A DNA stretch of 64,000 bases, taken from positions 62,001-126,000 of the forward strand of contig NZ_JBIGIB010000007.1 of the NCBI RefSeq assembly GCF_043555935.1. Reading direction: 5' to 3'. The stretch comes from Pelomonas baiyunensis (GTDB lineage Bacteria; Pseudomonadota; Gammaproteobacteria; Burkholderiales; Burkholderiaceae_C). The position numbers were made by a program, and so were the translations under genes. Below, piece after piece: positions 24,584-33,858 of this stretch. Positions within the stretch are counted from its first letter, which is position 1; every line of letters starts with the position of its first letter. The notes beneath the pieces were generated by a model. That model was not told the DNA's origin. It saw only the letters and a program-made list of their open reading frames with translations, and did not search any database.

Positions 24584-27424
24584 TTATGCCGCGGGGCGGG
24601 CCGGCGTGAACGGCACCACCGGCGGTCGGGCGCGCAGGAACATCGTGGCATCCGGCTCCGGCATGGGCCGGGCAAAGCCAAACCCCTGCATCAGCTCGCA
24701 ACCCCAGTCGCGCAGGCAGGCCTCCTGGGTCGGCTCCTCCACGCCTTCCGCCACCACCGACAGTTGCAGGCTGTGCGCCAGCTGGATCAAGCCGCGCACG
24801 ATGGCGGCGGCACTGGCATCACGCCCGAGGTCGCGCACAAAGCTGCGGTCGATCTTGAGCCGGTGGATGGGAAAGCGCCGCAAGTACGCGAGGTTGGAAT
24901 AGCCGGTGCCGAAGTCGTCGATGGCCAACTGCAGGCCCAGGTCACGCAGGGCCGACAGCGTCGCAATCGTGCCCTCGGCGTCGTCCATCACGGCGCTTTC
25001 GGTGATCTCCAGCTCCAGGCTGGACGGGTCCACACCGGTCGACTGGAGCACGTCCCGCACCATGGCCATGAAGCTCGGGTGCTGCAACTGCCGCGGCGAG
25101 ATGTTCACGGCCACCACCGGCTGGCCATAGCCCGCCACCTGCCAGGCCTGCGCCTGCCGGCAGGCCTGCTGCAGCACCCAGCGCCCGATGGGCACGATCA
25201 AGCCGGACTCCTCGGCCAGCGGAATGAATTGGTCGGGCGGGATCAGCCCGTCGGGGCTGCACCAGCGCAGCAGCGCCTCGAAGCCGGTGAGGCGCCGGTC
25301 GCTCAGCGTGCATTGCGGCTGGTAGAACAGCTCCAGCTCACCCCGCTCCAGCGCCTGGGAAAGGCGCGCCTCCAGCTGCAGCCGGTCCCGCTCGCGCACC
25401 AGCAAGTCATCGGTGTAGACCACCGCGCTGTTGCCCGGCTGCTTCTGCGCCGCCCGCATCGCCAGCTGCACCGCCTTGCCCACGTCGGCAATGCGCGCGC
25501 TGCCCGGGGCGCAGTCCGCGGCGCCAATGCTGAGCGTCAACGCCAGCTGCTGGTGCTGCACCTCGAACACTGGCTTGATGGCCAGCAGCAAGGCGTCCAG
25601 CAGCTCGGGCAGCGCGGTCGTGTCGCTTGCACGCGGGAGCACGGCGCCGAAGGACAGGCCGTCCATGCGGTACAGCCGGCCGCCCGCAGCTTGCACGAGC
25701 GGCAGCAGCCGCGCGGCGACCTGGCACAGCAACTCGTCACCCGCCGCGGCGCCCAGGCTGGCCATGATGCGGCTGAACCGATTGATGGCGATGCCCAGTC
25801 CGATGAACCCTTCGTGCTGCAGCACCTCCGCCCGCAACTCCAGCGCGCGCCGGTTCGGCAGGCCCGTCACACGGTCGTGCAGGCTCACGCGGGCCAGTTC
25901 GTCGTTGTGCGCCTGCAGCGCCAGATTGGCCCGCCGCGTGCGGCGCTGCAGTGCCACGGCCAAGAGCAACACGCCGCCCAGCGCCGCCGCCAAGCCCAGC
26001 GACAGGCGCAATTCGCTCTGATGCCGGGCCAACTGGCTGGCCTGCAATTCGTTGTCGTGCCGCAGGGCGTCCATGGCCCGCTGGGTTTGCTCGAAGCTGG
26101 AGCGGCGCTGCAGGTCCAGCACGGTGCTGACCCGGTCGTTACGCACCAGGTCGGCCTCCAGCCCCAAGGCCTTGCGAGACTCGCGCACCGCCCCCGCGGC
26201 GTCACCCAACTCCTCCAGCAGCTGCGCGTAGCGGTTCAACTGCTCCATGAGGCGAATGCGCTTGCCCCGGCGTTCCAGCGATTGCAAGCCTTGCGTCACC
26301 TGGGCCCGGCCCGCGGCGCCTTCACCGCCGCCCAAACGCGCCAGGCCCAGGCTGATGGTGGCGAGATCCAGCCCTTCCGGGTCAGCCTCGCGCTGTGCAT
26401 GGCCCAGCGCCCGCTCGGCATAGCGCCGCGCCAGCGCGAAGTTGCGGGCGCTCAGGTGCAAGTCGGCCAGTTCCTGCACCACCTCCGCCTGCGTGTTGAA
26501 CCAAGCCGGCCCGCCCGTGACCGGGTTGACCTCCGTGCCGCTGGCGGCTGCACTGGCGGCCGGGCTGCCAGCGTCCACCAACGCCGCCAACGCCCGTGCC
26601 TGCGTGTGGGCGCGGTCCCGCTCGGGCAGGCGACCGGCCTCCTCTTCGGTCAAGCCTTCCAGCAGCTTGGCCGCCAATTGCAGGCCAGGCACACGGGCTT
26701 CGGTGGCGAGGCGGTAGGCATCCTGTGCCTCCGACCGCGCCCGGTCCACCTGGCGCAGGGCCAGGCGCACCGGCGCCATGCCGAGCTTGGCTTGAGCGGC
26801 GCGTCGCGGGTTGTGCTGGGCCTGCGCCGACACCAGGGCTTGCTCGTACAAGCGCAAGCCCTCCTGCAGGCGCCCGGTCGCCAGGGCCACGTTGCCACCG
26901 GTCATGAACACCCAGTAGCGCAGCGGCTCGTCGGTGCTCTTTTCCACCCAAGGCAGCGACGCCGAGATCCAGTCATGCGCCGCCCCCAGCCGCCCAGACA
27001 ACTGCAGCAAAGTGCCCCGCAGCGCAAAGGCCGACGCCATCGCACTGGCATTGCCCTCGCGCTCACCCAGGCTGATGAGCTCGGCAGTGGCCGTGTCGGC
27101 CACGGTCATGCGGTCCAGCGCACCGTGGGCGTAGCCCCACGCGGCCAGAAACACCCGCAGCGCGTCGCCCCCGGCGGTGCGCGCTTGCGCCTCCAGCGGC
27201 GCCAGGCGCGCCACCACCTCGGCGGGCTCGTTGCCGTGTGCCGCCTCGATGGCTTCCACCTGCCGCGCCAAAGCGGACGCGGGCACCGCTCGGGCATCGC
27301 CCGACAGCAGGGCCAACGCGCAGCACAGCGCGGCGATTGGGGCGAAGCGCGCCACCCACACCGGCGGGCGGCGCCCGTCGGTCACTGGGGTTCGGGGGAA
27401 AAAGAGGAAAACGCCGCTGCCCAT
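24584..27424 (-). CDS. TPR-sensor GGDEF/EAL protein, degenerate GGDEF with intact EAL
   Basis: A 946-residue inner-membrane signalling protein. It has a signal-like helix (about 23-45), a periplasmic alpha-helical region of TPR-like repeats (about 50-460), a transmembrane helix (about 488-505), a GGDEF-fold domain (about 525-665) and an EAL domain (about 690-935). At the position of RLGGDEF the sequence reads RMDGLSF, so cyclase activity should be absent. The EAL domain keeps EALLRW, ELEITES, IDDFGTGYSNL, LKIDRSF and VAEGVE, consistent with an active cyclic-di-GMP phosphodiesterase. The periplasmic repeats may sense a protein or peptide. It lies between zipA and the CorC gene on the same strand, 32 bases before the latter. 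Confidence 0.9.
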   Translation of the reverse strand: MGSGVFLFFPRTPVTDGRRPPVWVARFAPIAALCCALALLSGDARAVPASALARQVEAIEAAHGNEPAEVVARLAPLEAQARTAGGDALRVFLAAWGYAHGALDRMTVADTATAELISLGEREGNASAMASAFALRGTLLQLSGRLGAAHDWISASLPWVEKSTDEPLRYWVFMTGGNVALATGRLQEGLRLYEQALVSAQAQHNPRRAAQAKLGMAPVRLALRQVDRARSEAQDAYRLATEARVPGLQLAAKLLEGLTEEEAGRLPERDRAHTQARALAALVDAGSPAASAAASGTEVNPVTGGPAWFNTQAEVVQELADLHLSARNFALARRYAERALGHAQREADPEGLDLATISLGLARLGGGEGAAGRAQVTQGLQSLERRGKRIRLMEQLNRYAQLLEELGDAAGAVRESRKALGLEADLVRNDRVSTVLDLQRRSSFEQTQRAMDALRHDNELQASQLARHQSELRLSLGLAAALGGVLLLAVALQRRTRRANLALQAHNDELARVSLHDRVTGLPNRRALELRAEVLQHEGFIGLGIAINRFSRIMASLGAAAGDELLCQVAARLLPLVQAAGGRLYRMDGLSFGAVLPRASDTTALPELLDALLLAIKPVFEVQHQQLALTLSIGAADCAPGSARIADVGKAVQLAMRAAQKQPGNSAVVYTDDLLVRERDRLQLEARLSQALERGELELFYQPQCTLSDRRLTGFEALLRWCSPDGLIPPDQFIPLAEESGLIVPIGRWVLQQACRQAQAWQVAGYGQPVVAVNISPRQLQHPSFMAMVRDVLQSTGVDPSSLELEITESAVMDDAEGTIATLSALRDLGLQLAIDDFGTGYSNLAYLRRFPIHRLKIDRSFVRDLGRDASAAAIVRGLIQLAHSLQLSVVAEGVEEPTQEACLRDWGCELMQGFGFARPMPEPDATMFLRARPPVVPFTPARPAA

Positions 27425-27538
27425 CCAATCGCTGGGCGGCCCCGTTGAGGGCCGCCGCGCAGCGACTGTAGGCGCGGCAGGCCGAAAAGCCGGCGCGCGA
27501 GCCCGCAGGAAGCGAGCCCTATGTCACGCGGCTGGGGC

Positions 27539-28603
27539 TCAGCTGAACAGGCGGCGCGCAGCGGGCGAGCCGGCCGCCAGGTCGCGGGCGGCAAGCGCTT
27601 CGTACAGCTTCTTGAGCTCCACGTCGATGGCCGCGAACGCGTGCAGGCCCAGCACTTGGCCCCGGTCGTCGCACACGTCGGCTTCCAGGTCGCGCGCCAG
27701 CGCGCGGGCGGCTTCCTGCCAGGCCGCAAACGGCTCGGCCTCAGCGGGGGTTTGCGGCACATCCAGCTCCAGCGTCAGTTCGCGCAGCGACAGGGCCTCG
27801 GGGTCTTCCGCGAGAGCGGTTTGGGCGTCGAACTGCAGGGTCAGCACCGGCGGCGCGCCCTCTTCGGCCGAAGGCAGCACCAGCCGCCCAGGCAAGGCGC
27901 CGGCCACAAAGCCGTGGCGCGCCGCGCACTGGAGCACGAAGCCCGGCGTCCAAGCCGTGGCCTTGGCGCGCAGCAGCAGCGCCAGTTGGGCGTCATGGCT
28001 GGCGGCGAACTGGTCCAGCTCGCGCGCCCGCGCCACCACGTCCAGCATGTCCGGGAACTGCACGAAGCCGCCAATGCCGTCGGCAAAGGCCTGGATCTTC
28101 TGCACGAACTCGGAGTACTCGATCTCGTTGAGCGCCCCGCTGCGGTTGGCCAGCTTCAGGCCGGCCTGGAACTCGCCGTAGCGCTGCCCCGGCGCGGGCA
28201 GTTCCCAATCGCCTGTGGCGGCATTCAGGCCTTCGATCTGCAGCGGCTTGGTGCCGGCGCGGCGGCTGCCGGGCTGGTGCTGCAACGCCAATTCACCGGC
28301 CACCGGGCCTTCGATGGTGATGGTGGCGATCGCGTCGATCAGCGCGTCGATGCGGGCCGACGGGCGGCGCACCGGCCGGGCCACGGCGGGCAGCGTGGCG
28401 TCCATGGCGTCCAGCACCACTTCCGGCGTGCCGTCGGCGGCCTGCGGCGTGGGCTCGGCCTGGCCGCCGAAATGCGGCTCTTCCTGCAGCGGCGCGGCCC
28501 GCTTGGGGCCCGCCTTGCGCGCTGCCCAGGCGCCGTGCGCCACCACACCGGCCAGGGCCAGCCCGCCGGCAATCGCCAGCAATTGCGTCAAGCTGGTGCT
28601 CAT
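27539..28603 (-). CDS. zipA: ZipA-like cell-division protein
   Basis: A 354-residue protein. The N-terminal membrane anchor (about 5-27, LTQLLAIAGGLALAGVV) is followed by a variable linker and a C-terminal ZipA domain (about 200-345) that binds the FtsZ tail. In enterobacteria ZipA tethers the Z ring to the membrane. It follows smc with a four-base ATGA overlap, the betaproteobacterial arrangement. Sequence similarity to enterobacterial ZipA is low, as usual for this group, so the call rests on anchor-linker-domain layout and position. Confidence 0.82.
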   Translation of the reverse strand: MSTSLTQLLAIAGGLALAGVVAHGAWAARKAGPKRAAPLQEEPHFGGQAEPTPQAADGTPEVVLDAMDATLPAVARPVRRPSARIDALIDAIATITIEGPVAGELALQHQPGSRRAGTKPLQIEGLNAATGDWELPAPGQRYGEFQAGLKLANRSGALNEIEYSEFVQKIQAFADGIGGFVQFPDMLDVVARARELDQFAASHDAQLALLLRAKATAWTPGFVLQCAARHGFVAGALPGRLVLPSAEEGAPPVLTLQFDAQTALAEDPEALSLRELTLELDVPQTPAEAEPFAAWQEAARALARDLEADVCDDRGQVLGLHAFAAIDVELKKLYEALAARDLAAGSPAARRLFS

Positions 28604-31600
28604 GCTTCTGCCATGGCCAAAGCCTTGTCCATGTCCACGGCGACGATGCGGGAGACGCCTTGCTCCTGCATGGTCACGCCGATCAGTTGTTCAGCCATTT
28701 CCATCGCAATCTTGTTGTGCGAGATGAAGAGGAATTGCGTGCCCGAGCTCATCTTGCTGACCAGGCGCGCATAACGTTCGGTGTTGGCGTCATCCAGCGG
28801 CGCGTCCACTTCGTCCAGCAAGCAGAAAGGCGCCGGATTGAGCTGGAAGATCGCGAACACCAGGGCGATGGCGGTGAGCGCCTTTTCGCCACCGGACAGC
28901 AGGTGGATGGTGCTGTTCTTCTTGCCCGGCGGCTGGGCCATGACCTGCACGCCGGCGTCCAGAATCTCCTCGCCCGTCATCACGAGGCGCGCCTGCCCGC
29001 CGCCGAACAGCTCCGGGAACATGCGCCCGAAGTGGTCGTTGACCTGGTTGAAGGTCGAGCCCAGCAGGTCGCGGGTTTCGAGGTCGATCTTGTGGATCGC
29101 ATCTTCCAGTGTCTTGATGGCCGCGTTCAGGTCGGTGCACTGGGAGTCGAGGAAGGTCTTGCGCTCGCGGGCGGCGGTGAGCTCGTCCAGCGCGGCCAGG
29201 TTCACCGCGCCGAGGGCCGCGATCTCGCGGTTGATGCGGTCGATCTCGCCCTGCAGACCGTAGAGCTTGACGTTGCCGTCTTCAATCGACTTGCCCAGCG
29301 ATTCCAGGTCCACCTCGGCCGCTTCCAGCTGCTCGCGGTACTGCGCGCCGCCCAGCTGCGCGGCCTGCTCTTCCAGCTGCAGCTTGGTGATGGCCTCGCG
29401 CAGCGGGTCCAGGCTGCGCTCGAAGCTCATGCGCTGCTCGTCCGCCTTGCGCAGGCGCAAGCTGAGGTCGTCGTAGCTGGAACGCACGGCGGCCAGGGCC
29501 TGCTCACGCTCCAGCTTCAACGCCAGCGCGTCTTGCAAGCCGGCTTGTGCGGCGGCGTCATTGAAGGTGTCCAACTCGGCCTGCAGGTTGGCGGCGGAAC
29601 TGGCGACGGTGGCGATCTGCGCCTGCGCGGTTTCGATGCCACGCTGCAACTCGCCACGGCGTGCGGCCAGCGACTGGGTGGCGAATCGGGCTTCTTGCGA
29701 GCGGCGCTCCAGCGTGCGCAGCTGTTCGCGGGCGTCGGCCAGCTTGCGTTCGGCCGCGATGGTGCCGTCCTCCAACTCCGCATGGCGCTGCTGGGCGTCG
29801 CCCAACTGGATGTCGAGTTCTTCAAAGCGGGCCTCGCCCACGGCGCGGCGTTCCTGCAGCGCTTCCTGCTGTTCGGCGATCTCGGCGAGCTCCGCATCCA
29901 GCGCGCTGCGCCGCTGCTGGCTGGCCTCGGCCTGCTGGGTCAAACGCAGCAGCTCAACCTGGATCTGGTGCGCACGCGTCTGCGCCTCGCTGGCCTCGCG
30001 GCGCAGGGCGGCCAGGCGGCCGTTGGCGTCGTTGAACTGGTGTTCGATGCGGGTGAGCGCCACCCGGGCTTCGTCGGCGATCAGGTTTTGCGCGCGCTGC
30101 GCGGTGGTCAGCTGCTCGATCTCCTGCGCGCGGGCCAGCAAGCCGGCTTGCTCCGAGTCGGGTGCGTAGAACGTGACCGAGAACTGGCCCACCGCGTGGC
30201 CCTGCGGCGTGAGGATCAGTTCGCCATGCGTCAGCCGGCTGCGGGCCGCCAGGGCTTCGTCCAGGTTCGTGGCGGTGTACACGCCTTCGAGCCAGTCGTT
30301 CAGCAGTGCCGTGAGCCCGGCGTCGTCCAGCGTCAGCAGGCTGCTGAGCTTGGGCAGGGTTTCGTGCGCGTTCGCAATCGCGCCGGAAGGCGTGGAATAG
30401 AACGCCAGTCGAGCCGGCGGCGCGTCAGCCTCGAACGCGCGCACGGTGTCCAGCCGGCCGACGCTGAGCGCACCCATGCGTTCGCGCAGGGCCGCTTCCA
30501 GCGCGTTTTCCCAGCCTTGGCGGATTTGCAGCCGCGTCCACAGGCCTTGCAAACCATCCAGCCCGTGCTTGGCCAGCCAAGGCTTGAGCTTGCCTTCCGT
30601 TTGCACCTTTTCCTGCAGAGCCTTGAGGGCCTCCAGGCGCGCCGTCAGCTCAGACTGCTTGGCCAGCTGCGCGTTGGCGTCTTGCTGCAGGGTGCGGCGC
30701 TGTTCCTCCAACTGGGGCAGTTGCTCGGCCAGTTCTTGCAGCCGGGCGTCGGCCAGGTCGCGGGCCTCGTCGGCCGCCGCGCTGCGTTCGCGCAAGCCCG
30801 CCAGGGCTTCGTCGTCAGGCGCACCCAGTGCACGCGATTCGGCCGTGAGACGGTCCTCGCGCTGGCGCAGCGCGCGGGCCTGTTCGTCCACGCTGCGGCT
30901 CTCGGCGGCCAGCACCTGAATTTGCTGCTGCACCTGCGCCACCAGCGCGCGCTGCTCGTTGGCCCGCGCCTGAGCGGCACGCAGCGCGTCTTCAGCCAGT
31001 GGCAACTGAGCCTGCTGTTCCTCGGCCTGCGCGGCCAGGATCTCGCTTTGCTCGTCGGCCCCAGCGATCTGCTCGGCAATGCCTTCCAGTTCCGCAGCCG
31101 ATTGCTCCACGCGTTCGCGCCATTGCTGGTCTTGCGCATGCAATTCAGCCAGGCGCTGCTGCGCACGGTTGCGGCTTTCCACCACGAAGCGGATGCGCTC
31201 TTCCAGGCGGCTCACTTCCAGCTGTGCCTCGGCAAAGCGGCCTTGCGAGGCATGCAGCTCGTCGCCCGCCGCGTAGTGCTGCTGACGCACCTCTTCCAAC
31301 TCGGCTTCCACGGCGCGCAGCTCGGCGGTGCGGGATTCCAGCGCGGTCAGTGCCTCGGCGTGGGCCAGCTTCACGCGGGTGGCCTCGTTGCCGGCGTCAC
31401 GCAGCTTCAGGAACCAGAGCTGGTGCAGCTTGAGCGTGCCGGCATCCTGCAAATGGCGGTAGCTGGCGGCCACCTCGGCCTGGCGCTCGAGCTTTTCCAG
31501 GTTGGTGTTCAGCTCGCGCAGGATGTCATCCACGCGGGTGAGGTTCTCGCGGGTGTCCTTGAGGCGGTTTTCCGTCTCGCGGCGGCGTTCCTTGTACTTG

Positions 31601-32112
31601 GAGACGCCCGCGGCTTCCTCCAGGAACAGGCGCATCTCCTCGGGCTTGCTCTCGATGATGCGCGAGATGGTGCCCTGGCCGATGATGGCGTAGGCACGCG
31701 GCCCCAGGCCCGTGCCCAGGAACACGTCCTGCACGTCGCGGCGACGCACCGGCTGGTTGTTGATGAAGTAGGAACTCGTGCCGTCACGCGTCAGCACGCG
31801 CTTGACCGCAATCTCGGTGAACTGGTTCCAGGGGCCACCGGCGCGTGCGCTGCTGTTGTCGAACACCAGCTCCACGCTGGAGCGCCCCGCCGGCTTGCGG
31901 TTGCCGCTGCCGTTGAAGATGACGTCCTGCATGGACTCGCCACGCAGCTCGCTGGCCTTGCTTTCGCCCAGCACCCAGCGCACGGCGTCCATGATGTTGG
32001 ACTTGCCGCAGCCGTTCGGCCCCACGACGCCCACCAACTGCCCGGGCAACTGGAAGGTGGTGGGTTCAGCGAAGGATTTGAAGCCGGCCAGTTTGATCGA
32101 ATTCAGCCGCAT
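28600..32112 (-). CDS. smc: chromosome segregation ATPase SMC
   Basis: This 1170-residue SMC protein forms the core of condensin with ScpA and ScpB and organises the chromosome. The head has Walker A (VGPNGCGKSNIMDAVRW) at about 32-40 and the Q-loop. Long glutamine/glutamate/alanine-rich coiled coils (about 170-500 and 670-1010) flank a hinge near 520-640. The C-terminal head has the signature LSGGEKALTAIAL and Walker B (FCLLDEVDAPLDDAN). It starts at MRLNSIKLAGFKSF, the standard SMC opening, and overlaps zipA. A stem-loop with a T-run lies in its leader. Confidence 0.97.
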   Translation of the reverse strand: MRLNSIKLAGFKSFAEPTTFQLPGQLVGVVGPNGCGKSNIMDAVRWVLGESKASELRGESMQDVIFNGSGNRKPAGRSSVELVFDNSSARAGGPWNQFTEIAVKRVLTRDGTSSYFINNQPVRRRDVQDVFLGTGLGPRAYAIIGQGTISRIIESKPEEMRLFLEEAAGVSKYKERRRETENRLKDTRENLTRVDDILRELNTNLEKLERQAEVAASYRHLQDAGTLKLHQLWFLKLRDAGNEATRVKLAHAEALTALESRTAELRAVEAELEEVRQQHYAAGDELHASQGRFAEAQLEVSRLEERIRFVVESRNRAQQRLAELHAQDQQWRERVEQSAAELEGIAEQIAGADEQSEILAAQAEEQQAQLPLAEDALRAAQARANEQRALVAQVQQQIQVLAAESRSVDEQARALRQREDRLTAESRALGAPDDEALAGLRERSAAADEARDLADARLQELAEQLPQLEEQRRTLQQDANAQLAKQSELTARLEALKALQEKVQTEGKLKPWLAKHGLDGLQGLWTRLQIRQGWENALEAALRERMGALSVGRLDTVRAFEADAPPARLAFYSTPSGAIANAHETLPKLSSLLTLDDAGLTALLNDWLEGVYTATNLDEALAARSRLTHGELILTPQGHAVGQFSVTFYAPDSEQAGLLARAQEIEQLTTAQRAQNLIADEARVALTRIEHQFNDANGRLAALRREASEAQTRAHQIQVELLRLTQQAEASQQRRSALDAELAEIAEQQEALQERRAVGEARFEELDIQLGDAQQRHAELEDGTIAAERKLADAREQLRTLERRSQEARFATQSLAARRGELQRGIETAQAQIATVASSAANLQAELDTFNDAAAQAGLQDALALKLEREQALAAVRSSYDDLSLRLRKADEQRMSFERSLDPLREAITKLQLEEQAAQLGGAQYREQLEAAEVDLESLGKSIEDGNVKLYGLQGEIDRINREIAALGAVNLAALDELTAARERKTFLDSQCTDLNAAIKTLEDAIHKIDLETRDLLGSTFNQVNDHFGRMFPELFGGGQARLVMTGEEILDAGVQVMAQPPGKKNSTIHLLSGGEKALTAIALVFAIFQLNPAPFCLLDEVDAPLDDANTERYARLVSKMSSGTQFLFISHNKIAMEMAEQLIGVTMQEQGVSRIVAVDMDKALAMAEA

Positions 32113-32148
32113 GAAGCTTGGACGTAAGCCCTTGATTTGGCTAAAGAA

Positions 32149-32169
32149 AAGCGCCCTTCACAGGCGCTT
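32149..32169 (-). terminator. terminator-like hairpin in the smc leader
   Basis: On the minus strand AAGCGCC and GGCGCTT enclose a 7-base loop and are followed by TTCTTTAG. It lies 37 bases upstream of the smc ATG. No minus-strand gene lies immediately upstream, so it either ends a short leader RNA or attenuates smc. Confidence 0.45.
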
Positions 32170-32219
32170 CGACGGGGGCGGATGATAGCATTCGCCCCCT
32201 CTCTGAAAGACGCATTCCC

Positions 32220-32717
32220 ATGGCCACCAAGAAGTCCGCCGTTGCCGCACCCGCCAAGAAGAACAGCAAGCCCAAGATGCGCGAGGTGCCGAAGAACCCG
32301 CCGTCCAAGCCCAGCAAAGACATCCTCGTCTTCCCCAATCCCAACCCGGAGCGGGATTACGTCATCCAGTTCCAGGTGCCCGAGTTCACCTGCCACTGCC
32401 CGCTGACCGGTCAGCCCGACTTTGCCCACTTCACGATCGACATGATCGCGGACGAGCTGTGCGTGGAGCTCAAGAGCCTGAAGATGTACTTCTGGAGCTA
32501 CCGCGACGAAGGCGCCTTCCACGAAAAGGTCACCAACAAGATCCTGGACGACATCGTCAAGGTGACCGACCCGCGCTTCATCCGCATCACCGCCAAGTGG
32601 TACGTGCGCGGCGGCATCTACACCAACGTCGTGGCCGAGCACCGCAAGGCCGGCTGGACGCCCGCACCCCGCGTGGAGCTGCCGGCACACGGTTTCGAGT
32701 CGGGCCTGCTGCGCTGA
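32220..32717 (+). CDS. queF: NADPH-dependent 7-cyano-7-deazaguanine reductase
   Basis: This 165-residue enzyme reduces preQ0 to preQ1 in queuosine biosynthesis, in the cytoplasm. Its size is that of the short unimodular (YkvM-type) QueF. The catalytic Cys60 and Asp67 are seven apart in CHCPLTGQPDF, as in B. subtilis QueF (Cys55/Asp62), and the substrate motif ELKSLKMYFWSYRDEGAFHE is clear. The lysine-rich N-terminus (about 1-30) is longer than usual. It is divergent from smc with 107 bases between the starts. No other queuosine genes are in the window. Confidence 0.95.
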   Translation: MATKKSAVAAPAKKNSKPKMREVPKNPPSKPSKDILVFPNPNPERDYVIQFQVPEFTCHCPLTGQPDFAHFTIDMIADELCVELKSLKMYFWSYRDEGAFHEKVTNKILDDIVKVTDPRFIRITAKWYVRGGIYTNVVAEHRKAGWTPAPRVELPAHGFESGLLR

Positions 32718-32754
32718 CGCAGCCCATGGGTGGGCGCGCGCCGGGCGTGCCCGC

Positions 32755-33429
32755 TCAGCCGCCGAAGTAAGGGTCGCCCGCCGGCCGCTTCTTGCGTGCC
32801 GGGCTGATTTGGGTGGGCACCGAGATGGCCGAGCCCGCGGCCTGCACCTGCACTGTCACCGGCGCGCCATCCACCAGCTGATCCGGATGCCAGATGCGGA
32901 TGCGCGCCGGCCCCTCGGGCACGGATTGCAGCAACGCCTTGCCGTCCTCCCCCACCAGACGCGCCCACGGCGTGTCGGCCACATAAATGTGGCCTCGCAT
33001 CGAGCCGTGGATGTGACAACCCAGCAAGTAAGCGCCGGGTTGCGAGAGCTGCTTGCTCTCGACCGCGGGCGCTTTGGCGCCCTTGAGCGCAGGAAGCCGG
33101 AACTGAGTGTTTTGCCCGGGATCGAGAAACACCCCACCCGCGCCCATCAGCCCGAGGATCACATGGTGGTCCCAGCCGTCCAGGTTGCTGAAGTTCACCT
33201 TGGCGCCCAGGCCCACCACCGTCACCGCCGGCACAAAGCGAAGCTTCTCTTGCGTGATGGTGGCCTCCAGCAGTGTGGCGGGGCGCGCGCCTTGCACGGC
33301 GCTGTCCACCAGCACCACGGCATCTGCCAGCGGCTTGCCATGGCGGTCGAGCACCGTCACGGACAGATCGGCAGCCCACACGACCGCACTGCTGAGCCCG
33401 CAGGCCAGGGCCATGAACAGTTGACGCAT
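32755..33429 (-). CDS. exported cupredoxin-like (methylamine-utilisation-type) protein
   Basis: A 224-residue periplasmic protein. The start at 33429 begins a signal peptide ending AVVWA; the longer frame to 33792 is out-of-gene. A carboxypeptidase-regulatory-like beta domain (about 25-75, LSVTVLDRHGKPLADA) precedes a cupredoxin fold with copper-type ligands: His in WDHHVILG, then Cys, His and Met in LLGCHIHGSMRGHI. This architecture is often annotated as methylamine utilisation protein, but no mau genes are present, so its role is better given as a copper electron-transfer or copper-binding protein. It is divergent from the YkgJ gene with 54 bases between the starts. Confidence 0.78.
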   Translation of the reverse strand: MRQLFMALACGLSSAVVWAADLSVTVLDRHGKPLADAVVLVDSAVQGARPATLLEATITQEKLRFVPAVTVVGLGAKVNFSNLDGWDHHVILGLMGAGGVFLDPGQNTQFRLPALKGAKAPAVESKQLSQPGAYLLGCHIHGSMRGHIYVADTPWARLVGEDGKALLQSVPEGPARIRIWHPDQLVDGAPVTVQVQAAGSAISVPTQISPARKKRPAGDPYFGG

Positions 33430-33483
33430 CACATCTCCTTGGTCTTGACCCGACCAGTGTCGAGCCCTGCCTACACTGACCCA

Positions 33484-33810
33484 ATGAGTGCGAACCCCTG
33501 CCTGACCTGTGGCGCCTGTTGCGCCAGCTTTCGTGTGGACTTCGACTGCAGTGAACTCGAAAGCGAAGGCGGCCGCGTGCCCGATGGGCTGGCCGTACCC
33601 GTGACGGGCCGCCTGGTTCGCATGCGCGGCACCGACCACGCCCGACCGCGCTGCGCCGCGCTCAGCGGGCAAGTTGGCGTGAAAACCGCCTGCGGCATCC
33701 ATGAATGGCGGCCCTCGCCGTGCCGCGAGTTCGGCGAGCGCGCACCGATGGGGCTGGCCGACGACGCCTGCAACCGCGCCCGCGCCAGGCACGGGCTTGC
33801 TCCCCTCTGA
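33484..33810 (+). CDS. YkgJ-family cysteine-cluster protein
   Basis: A 108-residue protein starting at the ATG at 33484, with the family signature CLTCGACC at the N-terminus and later cysteines in PRCAAL, TACGIHEWRPSPC and DDACN. The conserved pattern suggests a zinc or iron-sulfur site; family members have no firmly established reaction. The start lies 54 bases from the divergent cupredoxin gene, so a shared metal-responsive promoter is conceivable. The frame is open further upstream, but similarity starts here. Confidence 0.85.
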   Translation: MSANPCLTCGACCASFRVDFDCSELESEGGRVPDGLAVPVTGRLVRMRGTDHARPRCAALSGQVGVKTACGIHEWRPSPCREFGERAPMGLADDACNRARARHGLAPL

Positions 33811-33858
33811 CGCCGCACCTGGCTCAAAGCCCTGCTCAAAACCCCGCCCAAGGCCCCA

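Noticed and set aside
28660..32127. 1155-residue open frame antisense to smc
   Set aside because: It is the shadow of a very GC-rich gene; composition is Gln/Ala/Arg/Val-rich without domain motifs, while the smc frame has all SMC signatures.
32755..33429. Methylamine utilisation function for the cupredoxin gene
   Set aside because: No mau genes nearby; the name reflects a domain architecture, not evidence of the pathway.
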